A stretch of DNA of 64,000 nt from Methylocapsa palsarum (GTDB lineage Bacteria > Pseudomonadota > Alphaproteobacteria > Rhizobiales > Beijerinckiaceae). The notes beneath the pieces were generated by a model. The model ran no database searches. It was not told where the DNA came from and was given only the letters and a program-made list of their open reading frames with translations. Both the position numbers and the translations under genes were made by a program. Where the stretch lies: contig NZ_FOSN01000017.1 in the NCBI RefSeq assembly GCF_900114285.1, positions 1-64,000 on the forward strand. The letters run 5' to 3'. Below, one piece after another: positions 38,228 through 46,557 of this stretch (positions are counted from its first letter, which is position 1; each line of letters begins with the position of its first letter).

Positions 38228-38967
38228 GCGATGGACCCCTTCAGGATGCGCGCGAGCGCCTCGGCGGCGTTGTGAAAGGAGCCGCGGCTTTCGAGTCCCG
38301 GCCGCTCGACCATGACGATGGTCAGGCCCAACCGGCGCGCCGCTTCAACCTTCGCATGGGCCGCCGCGCCGCCGCTGTTCTTGGCGACAATGATTTCAAT
38401 CGCCTCCTCCCGCAAAAGCCTTTCCTCGTCATCGAGCGTGAAAGGGCCGCGCGCCAGAATAAGTTTCTGCTCCGGCAGATCTGGCGCCGGATCGAGCGCC
38501 TCGATGGAGCGAATCAGATAGAAATGCTGCGGAGCCGCTTCAAAAGCGGCGATCTGAAGGCGGCCGACGGTGAGAAACACGCGCCGTGCGTCCCGGGGAA
38601 GCGCCTTCGCGGCGGCGGCCATGTCACTTGCCATGATCCAGCGATCGCCGGGCTCCTTTCGCCACGGCGGACGCGACAGGACCACCAGCCGAACATTGGC
38701 GCGCGCGGCGGCGATCGCGGCGTTGCGCGTTATCTGTTCCGCGAAGGGATGGGTGGCGTCGACCAGGACGTTGACGCGCCGTGTTTCGAGATATTCGGCG
38801 AGCCCGTCGGCGCCGCCAAAACCTCCGACCCGGACCGGGATCGGCGAAGCCGCCGGGGCCTTCGTGCGTCCGGCCAGGGACAAAACCGCCTCCACATCGC
38901 GCTGCTGCGCGAGCAGGGCGGCGAGTTCGCTCGCTTGCGCGCTTCCTCCGAGAACCAGAACCCGCAT
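38194..38967 (-). CDS. cobK: precorrin-6A reductase
   Basis: A 257-residue NADPH-dependent reductase of precorrin-6A. VLVLGGSAQASELAALLA at the start binds NADPH; DATHPFAEQITRNAAIA and FLTVGRLQIAAF are family motifs, and the IIVAKNSGGAAAHAKVEAARRLG region closes the fold. It is inverted within the cobalamin run, facing cobJ with a 34-base 3' overlap and diverging from cobL across 47 bases. Confidence 0.93.
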   Translation of the reverse strand: MRVLVLGGSAQASELAALLAQQRDVEAVLSLAGRTKAPAASPIPVRVGGFGGADGLAEYLETRRVNVLVDATHPFAEQITRNAAIAAARANVRLVVLSRPPWRKEPGDRWIMASDMAAAAKALPRDARRVFLTVGRLQIAAFEAAPQHFYLIRSIEALDPAPDLPEQKLILARGPFTLDDEERLLREEAIEIIVAKNSGGAAAHAKVEAARRLGLTIVMVERPGLESRGSFHNAAEALARILKGSIAHDAAPASRGV

Positions 38968-39014
38968 CGCGCCTCCACTGGGCGTTCGGCATTCACACGT
39001 CCAGCGCCGCCCCG

Positions 39015-40265
39015 ATGACGATCCCGGCGTCCGTCCCCGAGAAATGGCTTTCGCTGATCGGCATTGGAGAAGACGGCGTCGAAAGCCTCTCTCCTGCCGC
39101 GCGCGGCTTGCTGGCGCAAGCGCGTTTTGTCATCGGCGGCGCGCGGCATCTCGCGTTGGCGCAACTCGACGCGTCAAATGGATCTGGCGCAGCAACGCCC
39201 GAAACCATGGTCTGGCCTTCGCCGCTGACGTCGGCTCTGCCCGCGATTCTCGCCCGGCGCGGCGAGCCTGTCTGCGTCCTCGCCTCGGGAGATCCGTTCT
39301 TCTACGGAATCGGCGCCTTGCTCGGCGCTCATGTTCCGCCGGACGAAATGCGCTGTCTGCCGGCGCCCTCGGCGTTCAGTCTGGCGGCGGCCCGGCTCCA
39401 GTGGAGCCTGCAGGATTGCCGTCTCGTTTCGCTTCACGGGCGCGCCTTCGAGACCATCATTCCGGAATTGCAGCCGGACGCCAGGATTCTCTGCCTCGCC
39501 TGGGACGAGACCACGGCCCCGCGGCTCGCGCGCCTTTTGTCCGACCGGGGCTTTCGCCAGTCGAGAATGATCGTGCTTGAGGCGATGGGCGGCGCAAGGG
39601 AGCGCATTCGTTCGTGCGCGGCGGAAGCATTCGACCTCACGGATATCGCTCCGCTCAATCTCGTCGCTATAGAGGTTCGCGCGGACGCGGCGGCGCGGAT
39701 ACTTCCGCTCGGCGCCGCCCTTGCCGACGCCTGGTTCGAAAACGACGGCCAATTGACCAAACGCGAGGCGCGCGCCATCGCCCTGTCGGCGCTGCAGCCA
39801 AGGCGCGGCGAATTGCTTTGGGACGTCGGTTCGGGTTCGGGATCGATCGCGATCGAATGGCTGCTGCGCAACCCCTCCGGCCGGGCCATCGCGATCGAGG
39901 CCAGGAAAGACCGCGCCGAGCGGATTTCGCGCAACGCCAGGGCTCTCGGCACGCCGGGGCTTGAAATCATAGCCGACGCGGCTCCCGCGGTTTTCGCCGC
40001 GCTGCCGCGCCCACAAGCGATTTTCGTCGGCGGCGGGGGCGGCGACGAAGCCTTGCTCGACGCCGCGTTCGCCGCGCTCGTTCCGGGCGGAAGGTTCGTC
40101 GTCAACGCCGTCACGCTCGAAACCGAGGCCGTCCTCATTTCCCGGTACAAGGCTCTGGGAGGCGACCTCATCAAAATCGAGATCGCCCGCGCCGATCCGC
40201 TCGGGGCTTTCCACGGCTGGCGTCCGGCGATGCCGCTCACCCAATGGGCGGTGACCAAACAATGA
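39015..40265 (+). CDS. cobL: precorrin-6Y C5,15-methyltransferase (decarboxylating)
   Basis: About 416 residues: an N-terminal CbiE-like methylase ([30 protein letters not shown]) fused to a C-terminal CbiT-like methylase with the SAM motif [18 protein letters not shown]. It adds two methyl groups and removes the acetate carboxyl at C12. I start at the ATG 39015 ([11 protein letters not shown]); the open frame extends upstream over cobK and is a shadow there. Confidence 0.94.
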   Translation: MTIPASVPEKWLSLIGIGEDGVESLSPAARGLLAQARFVIGGARHLALAQLDASNGSGAATPETMVWPSPLTSALPAILARRGEPVCVLASGDPFFYGIGALLGAHVPPDEMRCLPAPSAFSLAAARLQWSLQDCRLVSLHGRAFETIIPELQPDARILCLAWDETTAPRLARLLSDRGFRQSRMIVLEAMGGARERIRSCAAEAFDLTDIAPLNLVAIEVRADAAARILPLGAALADAWFENDGQLTKREARAIALSALQPRRGELLWDVGSGSGSIAIEWLLRNPSGRAIAIEARKDRAERISRNARALGTPGLEIIADAAPAVFAALPRPQAIFVGGGGGDEALLDAAFAALVPGGRFVVNAVTLETEAVLISRYKALGGDLIKIEIARADPLGAFHGWRPAMPLTQWAVTKQ

Positions 40266-40681
40266 TCGCGATCGGGCTTGGCTGCCGCAAGGATTGCTCC
40301 GGCGAGGCGATCGCGACGCTGGTGCGGCGGGCGCTGGCGCTGGCCTCCTGCGAGGACGAAAACGCCGCGCTTTTCACGCACGAGGCCAAATCCGGCGAGA
40401 GGGGTCTCGCCGACGCCGCGCAGGGCCTTGGCCTGCCGCTGGTTTTCCTCGAAGCGCGCGTTCTGGAGAGCGCCTCCAGCCGCGTCGCGACCAAATCGGC
40501 GAAGGTTCAGCGGATATTCGGACTGCCCTCGATCGCAGAGACGGCGGCTCTCGCGGGAGCGGGGCCGGCGTCCTGTCTGATCGCGCCGCGGATCAGCGCG
40601 GCGGGCGCAAGCTGCGCGATCGCGAGAAGCGCGCCGGACGCCGGTTTGGGGCTGAACCGGCCGCAGGAGGGTCCGCGATGA
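40262..40681 (+). CDS. cobE: CobE, CbiG C-terminal-like cobalamin protein
   Basis: A 139-residue protein corresponding to the C-terminal domain of CbiG. It starts [20 protein letters not shown] and contains [22 protein letters not shown] and [26 protein letters not shown], the family core. It is linked to the ring-contraction stage, but its exact role in the aerobic route is not settled. ATGA overlaps on both sides couple it with cobL and cobM. Confidence 0.9.
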   Translation: MIAIGLGCRKDCSGEAIATLVRRALALASCEDENAALFTHEAKSGERGLADAAQGLGLPLVFLEARVLESASSRVATKSAKVQRIFGLPSIAETAALAGAGPASCLIAPRISAAGASCAIARSAPDAGLGLNRPQEGPR

Positions 40682-41439
40682 CCGTTCATTTCATCGGCGC
40701 CGGTCCTGGCGCCCCCGATCTCATAACCTTGCGCGGGCGCGATCTCATCGCGCGCTCGAAGGTCTGCCTTTTCGCCGGATCGCTGGTGCCGCGCGCCTTG
40801 CTCGATCATTGCCCCGAGGGCGCGCGTCTGATCGACACCGCGCCGATGAGCCTTGACGAGATCGCCGCCGAATTCGAGCGGGCGCATTGCGAAGGCCTCG
40901 ACGTCGCCCGGCTCCAGTCCGGCGACCTCTCGATCTGGAGCGCGCTCGGCGAACAGATCCGCCGCCTCGAGGCGAGGGGAATCCCCTACACCGTCACGCC
41001 CGGCGTTCCGGCCTTCGCCGCCGCCGCCGCCGCTCTCGGATGCGAATTGACGCTCCCGGAAGTGGCGCAATCGCTCGTCCTGACGCGGACCGAAGGCCGC
41101 GCCTCGTCGATTCCTTCCGGAGAAAGGCTCGAAGCTTTCGCGGCGACGAAAACGACGCTCGCGATCCATCTTTCTATCCATGCGGCGGACAAGGTGATCG
41201 CGCGGCTGACGCCTTATTACGGAGCCGATTGCCCGGCTGCGATCGTGTTCCGGGCGTCGTGGCCGGACCAGCGCATCGTCCGGGGCGATCTTGGGACGAT
41301 TCTGGAGGCGCTCGCGGAAGCGCCGATGGAGCGCACGGCGCTGATCCTCGTTGGACATGTTCTGAAGCCGGGCGGGTTTCGCGACAGCGCGCTCTATGAT
41401 CCCGATTACCGGCGCCGGTTCCGGGGCGTCCCGGAGTGA
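40678..41439 (+). CDS. cobM: precorrin-4 C11-methyltransferase
   Basis: About 253 residues. [18 protein letters not shown] is the methylase start, followed by [31 protein letters not shown] and [18 protein letters not shown]. It converts precorrin-4 to precorrin-5. The ATG overlaps the cobE stop. It converges on cbiD with a 23-base gap. Confidence 0.95.
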   Translation: MTVHFIGAGPGAPDLITLRGRDLIARSKVCLFAGSLVPRALLDHCPEGARLIDTAPMSLDEIAAEFERAHCEGLDVARLQSGDLSIWSALGEQIRRLEARGIPYTVTPGVPAFAAAAAALGCELTLPEVAQSLVLTRTEGRASSIPSGERLEAFAATKTTLAIHLSIHAADKVIARLTPYYGADCPAAIVFRASWPDQRIVRGDLGTILEALAEAPMERTALILVGHVLKPGGFRDSALYDPDYRRRFRGVPE

Positions 41440-41462
41440 GCGCTTGCATGAACCCGCCGGAT

Positions 41463-42575
41463 TTAGCGCGCCGGGCGGAACGGCGTTCTGGCGAGAAGCC
41501 TGCCGCCGCGGTCGAGAACCACGATTTCAAGCGCGATCGATGCGCCGCGCAACGCTTTGGCGCCGGTCCGCCAGGCCGCCTCGGCCACCTGCGCGCCAAT
41601 GTCGACTCCTTCCGCCAACGCCAGATCGGCGACCTCCATGGCGGTGTTGGCCGTTCTCGCCCGGGCGACAAGCTGCGGCCCGGCGCCGGCTTCGGCGAGG
41701 CGTTCGGCGAGCCAGTCGAAATCGACCTCTCCGCGCCGCGAATGGAGGTCGAGAAGGCCCTGGCCGAGCTTCGTCATCTTGGCGAAGCCGCCCGCGATCG
41801 TCACTCTTTCAATCTCGTGACGGCGCAGATATTTCAGCATGCCGCCAACGAAATCGCCCATTTCGATCAAGGCGATGTCCGGCAGGCCGTGCAAGGCCTT
41901 GACCGCCGCTTCCGAAGTCGAGCCCGTCGCCCCCGCGATATGGCGAAGTCCCGCCGCTCTCGCGACGTCGACGCCGCGGTGAATGGTGTCGATCCAGGCC
42001 GCGCAGGAGAACGGCACCACGACGCCCGTCGTGCCGAGGATGGAAAGGCCGCCGACAATTCCGAGGCGGGCGTTGAGGGTATGCTCCGCGATCCTTTCGC
42101 CGCCGGGGATCGAGATTTCCACGATCGCATCGCCTTCGACGGCGTGAAGCCGGGCGGCTTCGGCGATTTCCGCGGCGATCATCTGGCGCGGGATCGGATT
42201 GATGGCGGGTTCGCCCGGCGGCAGCGGCAGTCCGGCGCGAGTGACCGTGCCGACGCCTTCGCCCGCGCGGAACGCGACGCCCGATCCCGGCGGTCCGCGG
42301 CGCACGCTGGCGACGACGAGGGCGCCGTGAGTCACGTCCGGATCGTCGCCGGCGTCCTTGATGACGCCCGCGCGCGCGAACCCGTCGCCGAGGTCTTCAA
42401 CGGCGAGGGCGAACGCGGGCTGCGCTCCGCCCGGCAGGGTGATGCGGACGGGATCGGGGAACCTGCCGCAGACCAGAGCCTCGAAGGCGGCGCGCGCGGC
42501 GGCGGCGGCGCAGGCGCCGGTCGTCCAGCCTTTGCGCAATTTATAAGGAGGGGCGCCGGCATCAGCTTCGCTCAT
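41463..42575 (-). CDS. cbiD: (cobalt-)precorrin-5B C1-methyltransferase
   Basis: A 370-residue CbiD. Signatures are LRKGWTTGACAAAAARAAFEAL, VIKDAGDDPDVTHGA, GGLSILGTTGVVVPFSCAAW and the FAKMTKLGQGLLDLHS stretch. It methylates C1 and releases the C2 unit. Here it takes the place of the unrelated CobF of the classic Pseudomonas denitrificans operon; many alphaproteobacteria do the same. Divergent from cobB across about 50 bases. Confidence 0.93.
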   Translation of the reverse strand: MSEADAGAPPYKLRKGWTTGACAAAAARAAFEALVCGRFPDPVRITLPGGAQPAFALAVEDLGDGFARAGVIKDAGDDPDVTHGALVVASVRRGPPGSGVAFRAGEGVGTVTRAGLPLPPGEPAINPIPRQMIAAEIAEAARLHAVEGDAIVEISIPGGERIAEHTLNARLGIVGGLSILGTTGVVVPFSCAAWIDTIHRGVDVARAAGLRHIAGATGSTSEAAVKALHGLPDIALIEMGDFVGGMLKYLRRHEIERVTIAGGFAKMTKLGQGLLDLHSRRGEVDFDWLAERLAEAGAGPQLVARARTANTAMEVADLALAEGVDIGAQVAEAAWRTGAKALRGASIALEIVVLDRGGRLLARTPFRPAR

Positions 42576-42628
42576 CGCAGAGGACGCGCTTTCTCGACAT
42601 GTGACGGACAGGGGTGAATTTGACGGGC

Positions 42629-44002
42629 ATGGAGTCTACGAGCCGACGCTCTATCAGTCTAACACGCGGCCTCGTCGTTGCGGCGCCAAGGTCTGGAAGC
42701 GGCAAGACCTTGCTGACCCTCGGTCTGATGCGGGCGTTCAAAATCGCGGGCCTGCGAGTCGGCGGCGCGAAATGCGGACCCGACTATATTGATCCTGCAT
42801 TCCACGCCGCGGCGAGCGGGGAGCCGAGCTTCAATCTCGACAGCTGGGCGATGCCTCCCGCCTTGATCGGGTCGCTGGCGTCGTCGGCGGGGGCTGGCCG
42901 CGACATCGTCGTCTGCGAAGGCGCCATGGGGTTGTTCGACGGCGCTTCCGGCGATGCGGGCCAGGTCGGCTCCTCGGCGGATATCGCGGCGGCGCTGGGC
43001 TGGCCGGTTCTGCTGGTGGTGGACGTTTCGGGCCAGGCGCAAACCGCCGCCGCGATCGTCAAGGGCTGCGCTAGCTATGATTCCCGCATCAAGATCGCCG
43101 GCGTCGTCCTCAATCGCGTCGGGGGCGAACGGCATCGCCGCCTTGCGGCGGACGCGATCGAAGCCCTCGGAATAAGGGTCTTCGGAGCCTTGCCGCGGGA
43201 TGATTCGGTGCGTCTGCCGGAACGCCACCTGGGGCTCGTCCAGGCTGGCGAAACCGAAGGGCTGGACGCGCGGCTGGACGCGATGGCCGACTTCGTCCGC
43301 GCCCACGCCGATCTTGAGGCGATTTTGTCGTCCGCTGTTTCCTCGGGAACGGAAGCATTTCCCAATTCGGGCCTCTCGCCGCCAGCGCAACGGATCGCGA
43401 TCGCGCGAGACGACGCCTTCTCGTTTCTCTACCCGCACATCCTTGCGGGATGGCGCGCGGAGGGAGCCGAAATCGCCTTCTTTTCGCCGCTCGCCGACGA
43501 ACCGCCGCCGGACCATTGCGATCTTTGCTGGCTGCCGGGCGGCTATCCCGAGCTGCATGCCGGGCGTCTCGCCGCTTCGGCCGCGTTTTTGGAGGGGCTG
43601 CGCCGCTTTGCGCAAAGCAGACCCGTCCATGGGGAGTGCGGCGGCTACATCGCGCTGGGACAGACGCTGACCGATAAAGACGGCAAGGTCCACCCTATGG
43701 CCGGCCTGCTCGGACCCTCTTTCCGTTTCGACAAACGCGGGCTTCACCTTGGATATCGCGACGCCCGGATCGCCTCCGCTCATGCCCTCGGGGCGGAAGG
43801 GGCCCGTCTGCGGGGCCATGAATTCCACTATGCGACGCAAATCGAGCAGGAAAAGCCCGATGCGCCATTTGCTTTCGTGCGCGACGCGCATGGCGGACCG
43901 GAACGACCCGACGGAAGCCGCCGCGGTTTGACGTCGGGCAGTTTTTTTCACGTCATCGCAAAAGCAGAGGATCTGGCGGCGCGGCCGGCGGGACGAATGT
44001 AA
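42629..44002 (+). CDS. cobB: hydrogenobyrinic/cobyrinic acid a,c-diamide synthase
   Basis: About 457 residues. Glutamine-dependent amidation of the a and c side chains. N-terminal ATPase part: VVAAPRSGSGKTLLTLGLMRA, KCGPDYIDPAFH, CEGAMGLFDG; C-terminal glutaminase-like part with the cysteine in VHGECGGYIALG. A GTG at 42614 would add five residues and is an alternative start. It supplies the substrate for CobN, and later CobO and CobQ act. Confidence 0.92.
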   Translation: MESTSRRSISLTRGLVVAAPRSGSGKTLLTLGLMRAFKIAGLRVGGAKCGPDYIDPAFHAAASGEPSFNLDSWAMPPALIGSLASSAGAGRDIVVCEGAMGLFDGASGDAGQVGSSADIAAALGWPVLLVVDVSGQAQTAAAIVKGCASYDSRIKIAGVVLNRVGGERHRRLAADAIEALGIRVFGALPRDDSVRLPERHLGLVQAGETEGLDARLDAMADFVRAHADLEAILSSAVSSGTEAFPNSGLSPPAQRIAIARDDAFSFLYPHILAGWRAEGAEIAFFSPLADEPPPDHCDLCWLPGGYPELHAGRLAASAAFLEGLRRFAQSRPVHGECGGYIALGQTLTDKDGKVHPMAGLLGPSFRFDKRGLHLGYRDARIASAHALGAEGARLRGHEFHYATQIEQEKPDAPFAFVRDAHGGPERPDGSRRGLTSGSFFHVIAKAEDLAARPAGRM

Positions 44003-44168
44003 TTTCCCGGACGCGAGCGGCTTCGATCAAGGGATCTTCTGGTCCGCGCCTGTCCCGCCGCTTCGCTCTTGAATTGGCCAGATGGAGTTCCTGGGCCCCA
44101 AGAGGCGCGGCCGAATGGGGTGAGTCCCGGGGCGCTGAATTGGCGCAAGGGCTTTCGCACCTAACCGC

Positions 44169-44198
44169 TTGACCGCGACTAAGATTTCCTTTTATAAC
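44169..44198 (+). promoter_or_regulatory. sigma70-like promoter P1
   Basis: TTGACC (44169-44174), 18-base spacer, TATAAC (44193-44198). Both boxes match five of six consensus bases, rare in this GC-rich window. Transcription from it would give a leader of about 215 bases before the micropeptide start. Confidence 0.5.
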
Positions 44199-44351
44199 AC
44201 CCGAACGAAAAAGACGGGTAGTAACAACTGCGCTTCTGCTGATTTAATCTGTACAACTGAACTTAGTCGGTCAATCTCTAAGAATTGTCAGGCTCGTTAA
44301 AATGTATAGATCGGCTGTTTCGTGGAATTAGGCCGTTTTTGTAAAAGACAC

Positions 44352-44368
44352 ACACGCGATCCGCGTGT
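44352..44368. promoter_or_regulatory. perfect palindrome in the leader
   Basis: ACACGCG-ATC-CGCGTGT, a 7-bp perfect inverted repeat with a 3-base centre, then TTTGC. It could be an operator just upstream of the second promoter, or an attenuator hairpin in the leader RNA. Confidence 0.45.
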
Positions 44369-44375
44369 TTGCTGC

Positions 44376-44404
44376 TTGTCAGAGCTATAACAGCTTTTGA
44401 TAAT
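44376..44404 (+). promoter_or_regulatory. sigma70-like promoter P2
   Basis: TTGTCA (44376-44381), exactly 17 bases, GATAAT (44399-44404): five of six matches in each box. The expected start site, near 44411, would fall at the Shine-Dalgarno itself, so this promoter would leave almost no leader. Confidence 0.45.
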
Positions 44405-44421
44405 ATTGTAAGGAGGAAAAA

Positions 44422-44535
44422 ATGGGTGCTATTCTTGACGTTGTTGAGTATCTGAAGACTCCGTTCGGCGCCATTGCGGCGATCGGCGGCCTTGCCGCTC
44501 TGTTCTTTTTTGGACGCTGGGTTCTTCAAGACTAA
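44422..44535 (+). CDS. 37-residue single-span membrane peptide
   Basis: ATG at 44422, stop TAA at 44533-44535. AAGGAGG at 44410-44416 is a full-consensus Shine-Dalgarno 5 bases before the start. The peptide has an amphipathic N-terminal stretch (MGAILDVVEYLKTP), a glycine/alanine-rich hydrophobic span (FGAIAAIGGLAALFFFG) and a short RWVLQD tail. It has no cysteine or histidine. I do not recognise a family; it resembles small subunits of membrane complexes or small membrane toxins only in general form. The promoters, Shine-Dalgarno and following terminator support expression. Confidence 0.65.
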   Translation: MGAILDVVEYLKTPFGAIAAIGGLAALFFFGRWVLQD

Positions 44536-44862
44536 GAGAGGCGTGTTTCATTTGGCCGCATCTCCGGCGCTACGCCGTTGTGGTCGTGAAACCCTCGATG
44601 AGCGATCGGGTTACTTCCAAGTTGCCCGAGTTCGTCTGGCGAAGTTGAAGAATTAGCTTTAGAGGCGGCGACAGATCGCCGCGGCAAAGTTTAGACCCGC
44701 CCGAAGGTTCGGATGCGAACAGCACGGGCCGGTCTCATTTTCGATCTCGCGTTTTACGTCGTGACATCTCTGTGATCATTAACCAATAAAGCAAAACAGC
44801 AGAGATTCTCCGCGAGGTCCTGTCGTCCGTATCCAAGAGCCTCCAAGCTCCGGCATTAGGAT
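44536..44862. other. region between the micropeptide gene and the LuxR-type gene
   Basis: A 37-codon frame starting with GTG at 44546 (reading to 44656) is possible but has no usable ribosome binding site and I do not call it. Two hairpins are present: GCGGCGA-CAGA-TCGCCGC at 44665-44682 and the larger one at 44693-44735. Confidence 0.45.
44693..44735 (+). terminator. nested hairpin, probable terminator
   Basis: AGACC/GGTCT and CCCG/CGGG pair around a smaller hairpin (GTTCG-GATG-CGAAC), followed by CATTTTC. It lies 158 bases after the micropeptide stop and would end that transcript before the regulator gene. Confidence 0.5.
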
Positions 44863-45738
44863 ATGCTGATGAATTGGGATTACACGCCGCTAGACAGTAA
44901 AGAAAAGCCTCGGGAGGCGAGTTTGGGCGTTTTGTCACCGGCTCAATCCGCCCGGGCGCGACAAACAGCCAAGCCGACCCACTCACAGACGAACCGCGCG
45001 ACAACAAGACGCAGGACGAAGTCCGTTGGGTTTTTAGTGAACGATAATATCATTCCTGTCAACGACAACCCGCCGATCTTTGCGCATACAGACACTCTTC
45101 TGGGGGAGGAATCGCAGGCATTGTTCCCGATTTTCCCCGTCAATATCGCGATCGCCGACAAGAATCCGATGGTTCTCGCGGCGTTGGAGGCTTTGCTCAC
45201 CCGAGACAAGCGCTTCAATCTTCTCCTGATGGCGGGCGACGGGGAACGTTTCCTTCAGGCTCTGGGGCGGCTGCCGATCAGTCTGGCCGTCATCGGGTGG
45301 GAATTGCCGGTGCTGCACGCCCGCGACGTTCTTCAGACATTGTCGAGGCGACCGGGAGCGCCGAAGGTCGTGGTCTACAGCGGCACCAGGGATCCCGCCG
45401 CGCCCGCCGACACATTGCGGCTCGGCGGCGCGGGCTTCGTCAGCAAACTCTCGCCGCCGGAACGGCTTCTGGAGGTTTTCGCCGCCGTCGCCGCAGGCGA
45501 CATGGTGTTTCCTTTCGTCGATATTCAAAAGGGGCGCGCCGATCCTTTGGCGGGCCTGACCCATCGCGAACGCGATCTGCTGGCGGCCCTGGAGTCCGGG
45601 CAGAGCAACGCTCAATTGGCGCGAGAATTCGGCGTGTCGATCAACACGGTCAAATTCCACCTGCGGAATCTTTTCTGCAAGCTCGATGTCCGCAATAGGA
45701 CACAGGCCATTTGCCAATATCTGGAAATGAAACGGTAA
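44863..45738 (+). CDS. LuxR/NarL-type regulator with degenerate receiver
   Basis: Up to 291 residues. A poorly conserved N-terminus of about 95 residues is followed by a receiver-like fold (IAIADKNPMVLAALEALL to about residue 215) and a C-terminal LuxR helix-turn-helix (LTHRERDLLAALESGQSNAQ, FGVSINTVKFHLRNLFCKLDVRNRTQA). Where a phosphorylated Asp is expected the sequence reads AVIGWELPVL, so that residue is missing; the conserved Lys (FVSKLSP) is kept. ATG 44869 or GTG 45037 are alternative starts. Target genes unknown. Confidence 0.8.
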   Translation: MLMNWDYTPLDSKEKPREASLGVLSPAQSARARQTAKPTHSQTNRATTRRRTKSVGFLVNDNIIPVNDNPPIFAHTDTLLGEESQALFPIFPVNIAIADKNPMVLAALEALLTRDKRFNLLLMAGDGERFLQALGRLPISLAVIGWELPVLHARDVLQTLSRRPGAPKVVVYSGTRDPAAPADTLRLGGAGFVSKLSPPERLLEVFAAVAAGDMVFPFVDIQKGRADPLAGLTHRERDLLAALESGQSNAQLAREFGVSINTVKFHLRNLFCKLDVRNRTQAICQYLEMKR

Positions 45739-46010
45739 CGCCGCGCGTCGCCCCCTGATCAACGAGAGCGGGCGGAGGAGAAACCGACCAGACTTTTGCG
45801 CTCAGGCCCCCCTGTTCAGATGGGGGAACGCGTGTGAGGGCGCCGCGCCGGCCCTCTCAGATCGACGCGATTGGCGCGCCAAACCCAAACCCAAGCGATC
45901 GCGTGGCGAGGCCGGCGGATGCGTTGAGACCATCGATTGCGGTGCGAGGTCCTGGGATGTGAGGCCTAGGGGTGTAAGGCCTTGGGCGGCTCCCGAACCG
46001 GGACGTTCTG

Positions 46011-46439
46011 TCAATCGCCGGTGATCATGACTTCCGGCATGGCGTCCGGATCGGGAATATCGAGCCCGTCTTCTTCGGCGAGATTGACGCCGGTCAGGCA
46101 AACGTCGCCATCATCGATCACGAGCGTGATCGACGTGAGGCTCTTTCCCTGACAGGGACCGATGAAGCAGTGGCCCGTGTCCAGGTCGAATTGCGCCTTA
46201 TGATTGCCGCAGGTCAGGAAATTACCTTCCTCGTCGAGAAAATCTCCGGGCCGCGTATCGAGCCGCAATCCCTGGTGGGGACAGGCGTTTTCAAATCCGA
46301 AGAATTGATTGCCTTTCCGCGTGATGAGGATCGGCCAGGGCTTCGGTTCGCCGTTTTCCTCGGCCCGCATCAGCACAAAACCCATCGCCTGCCCATCGTC
46401 GACCTCGATCGTCCGGCAAATCGCAAACAGCTCATCCAT
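46011..46439 (-). CDS. Rieske [2Fe-2S] protein
   Basis: A 142-residue soluble protein. The cluster ligands are in ENACPHQGLRLD and FLTCGNHKAQFDLDTGHC, giving CPH and CGNH, a Rieske ferredoxin-like pair. The end is acidic. It could be an electron carrier for an oxygenase, but none is next to it. I start at MDELFAIC (AAAGG 9 bases upstream); the longer open frame overlaps the 3' end of rfbD and is not used. Confidence 0.85.
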   Translation of the reverse strand: MDELFAICRTIEVDDGQAMGFVLMRAEENGEPKPWPILITRKGNQFFGFENACPHQGLRLDTRPGDFLDEEGNFLTCGNHKAQFDLDTGHCFIGPCQGKSLTSITLVIDDGDVCLTGVNLAEEDGLDIPDPDAMPEVMITGD

Positions 46440-46543
46440 CGATTGGCGCCTTTCGGACAATGTCCAACGCTCCAGGAATGCGGAAGCGTGCAAAGCTGCT
46501 TGAAGCAATCGACGCGCCACGGCCAGCGGCTTCTTGTCCTCCC

Positions 46544-46557
46544 GCGAAAGCGCTCTA
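46544..46557. repeat. end fragment of the MITE-like element
   Basis: Read on the minus strand this is TAGAGCGCTTTCGC, the first 12 bases being identical to the left end of the family. The rest of the element is missing. The TAG is the stop codon of rfbD. Confidence 0.5.

Larger units (their letters stand above)
44003..44421. other. AT-richer leader region before a micropeptide gene
   Basis: No gene of normal length. The composition is clearly lower in GC than the flanks from about 44160 on. It holds two sigma70-like promoters (44169 and 44376), a perfect palindrome at 44352-44368 and a canonical Shine-Dalgarno at 44410-44416. The minus-strand frame 44278-44529 covers the leader and the micropeptide and is rejected. 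Confidence 0.6.

Noticed and set aside
44278-44529. 83-codon minus-strand frame over the micropeptide
   Set aside because: No ribosome binding site; the plus-strand signals are far stronger.
44546-44656. 37-codon frame after the micropeptide
   Set aside because: GTG start without spacing for a ribosome binding site and no sensible composition.
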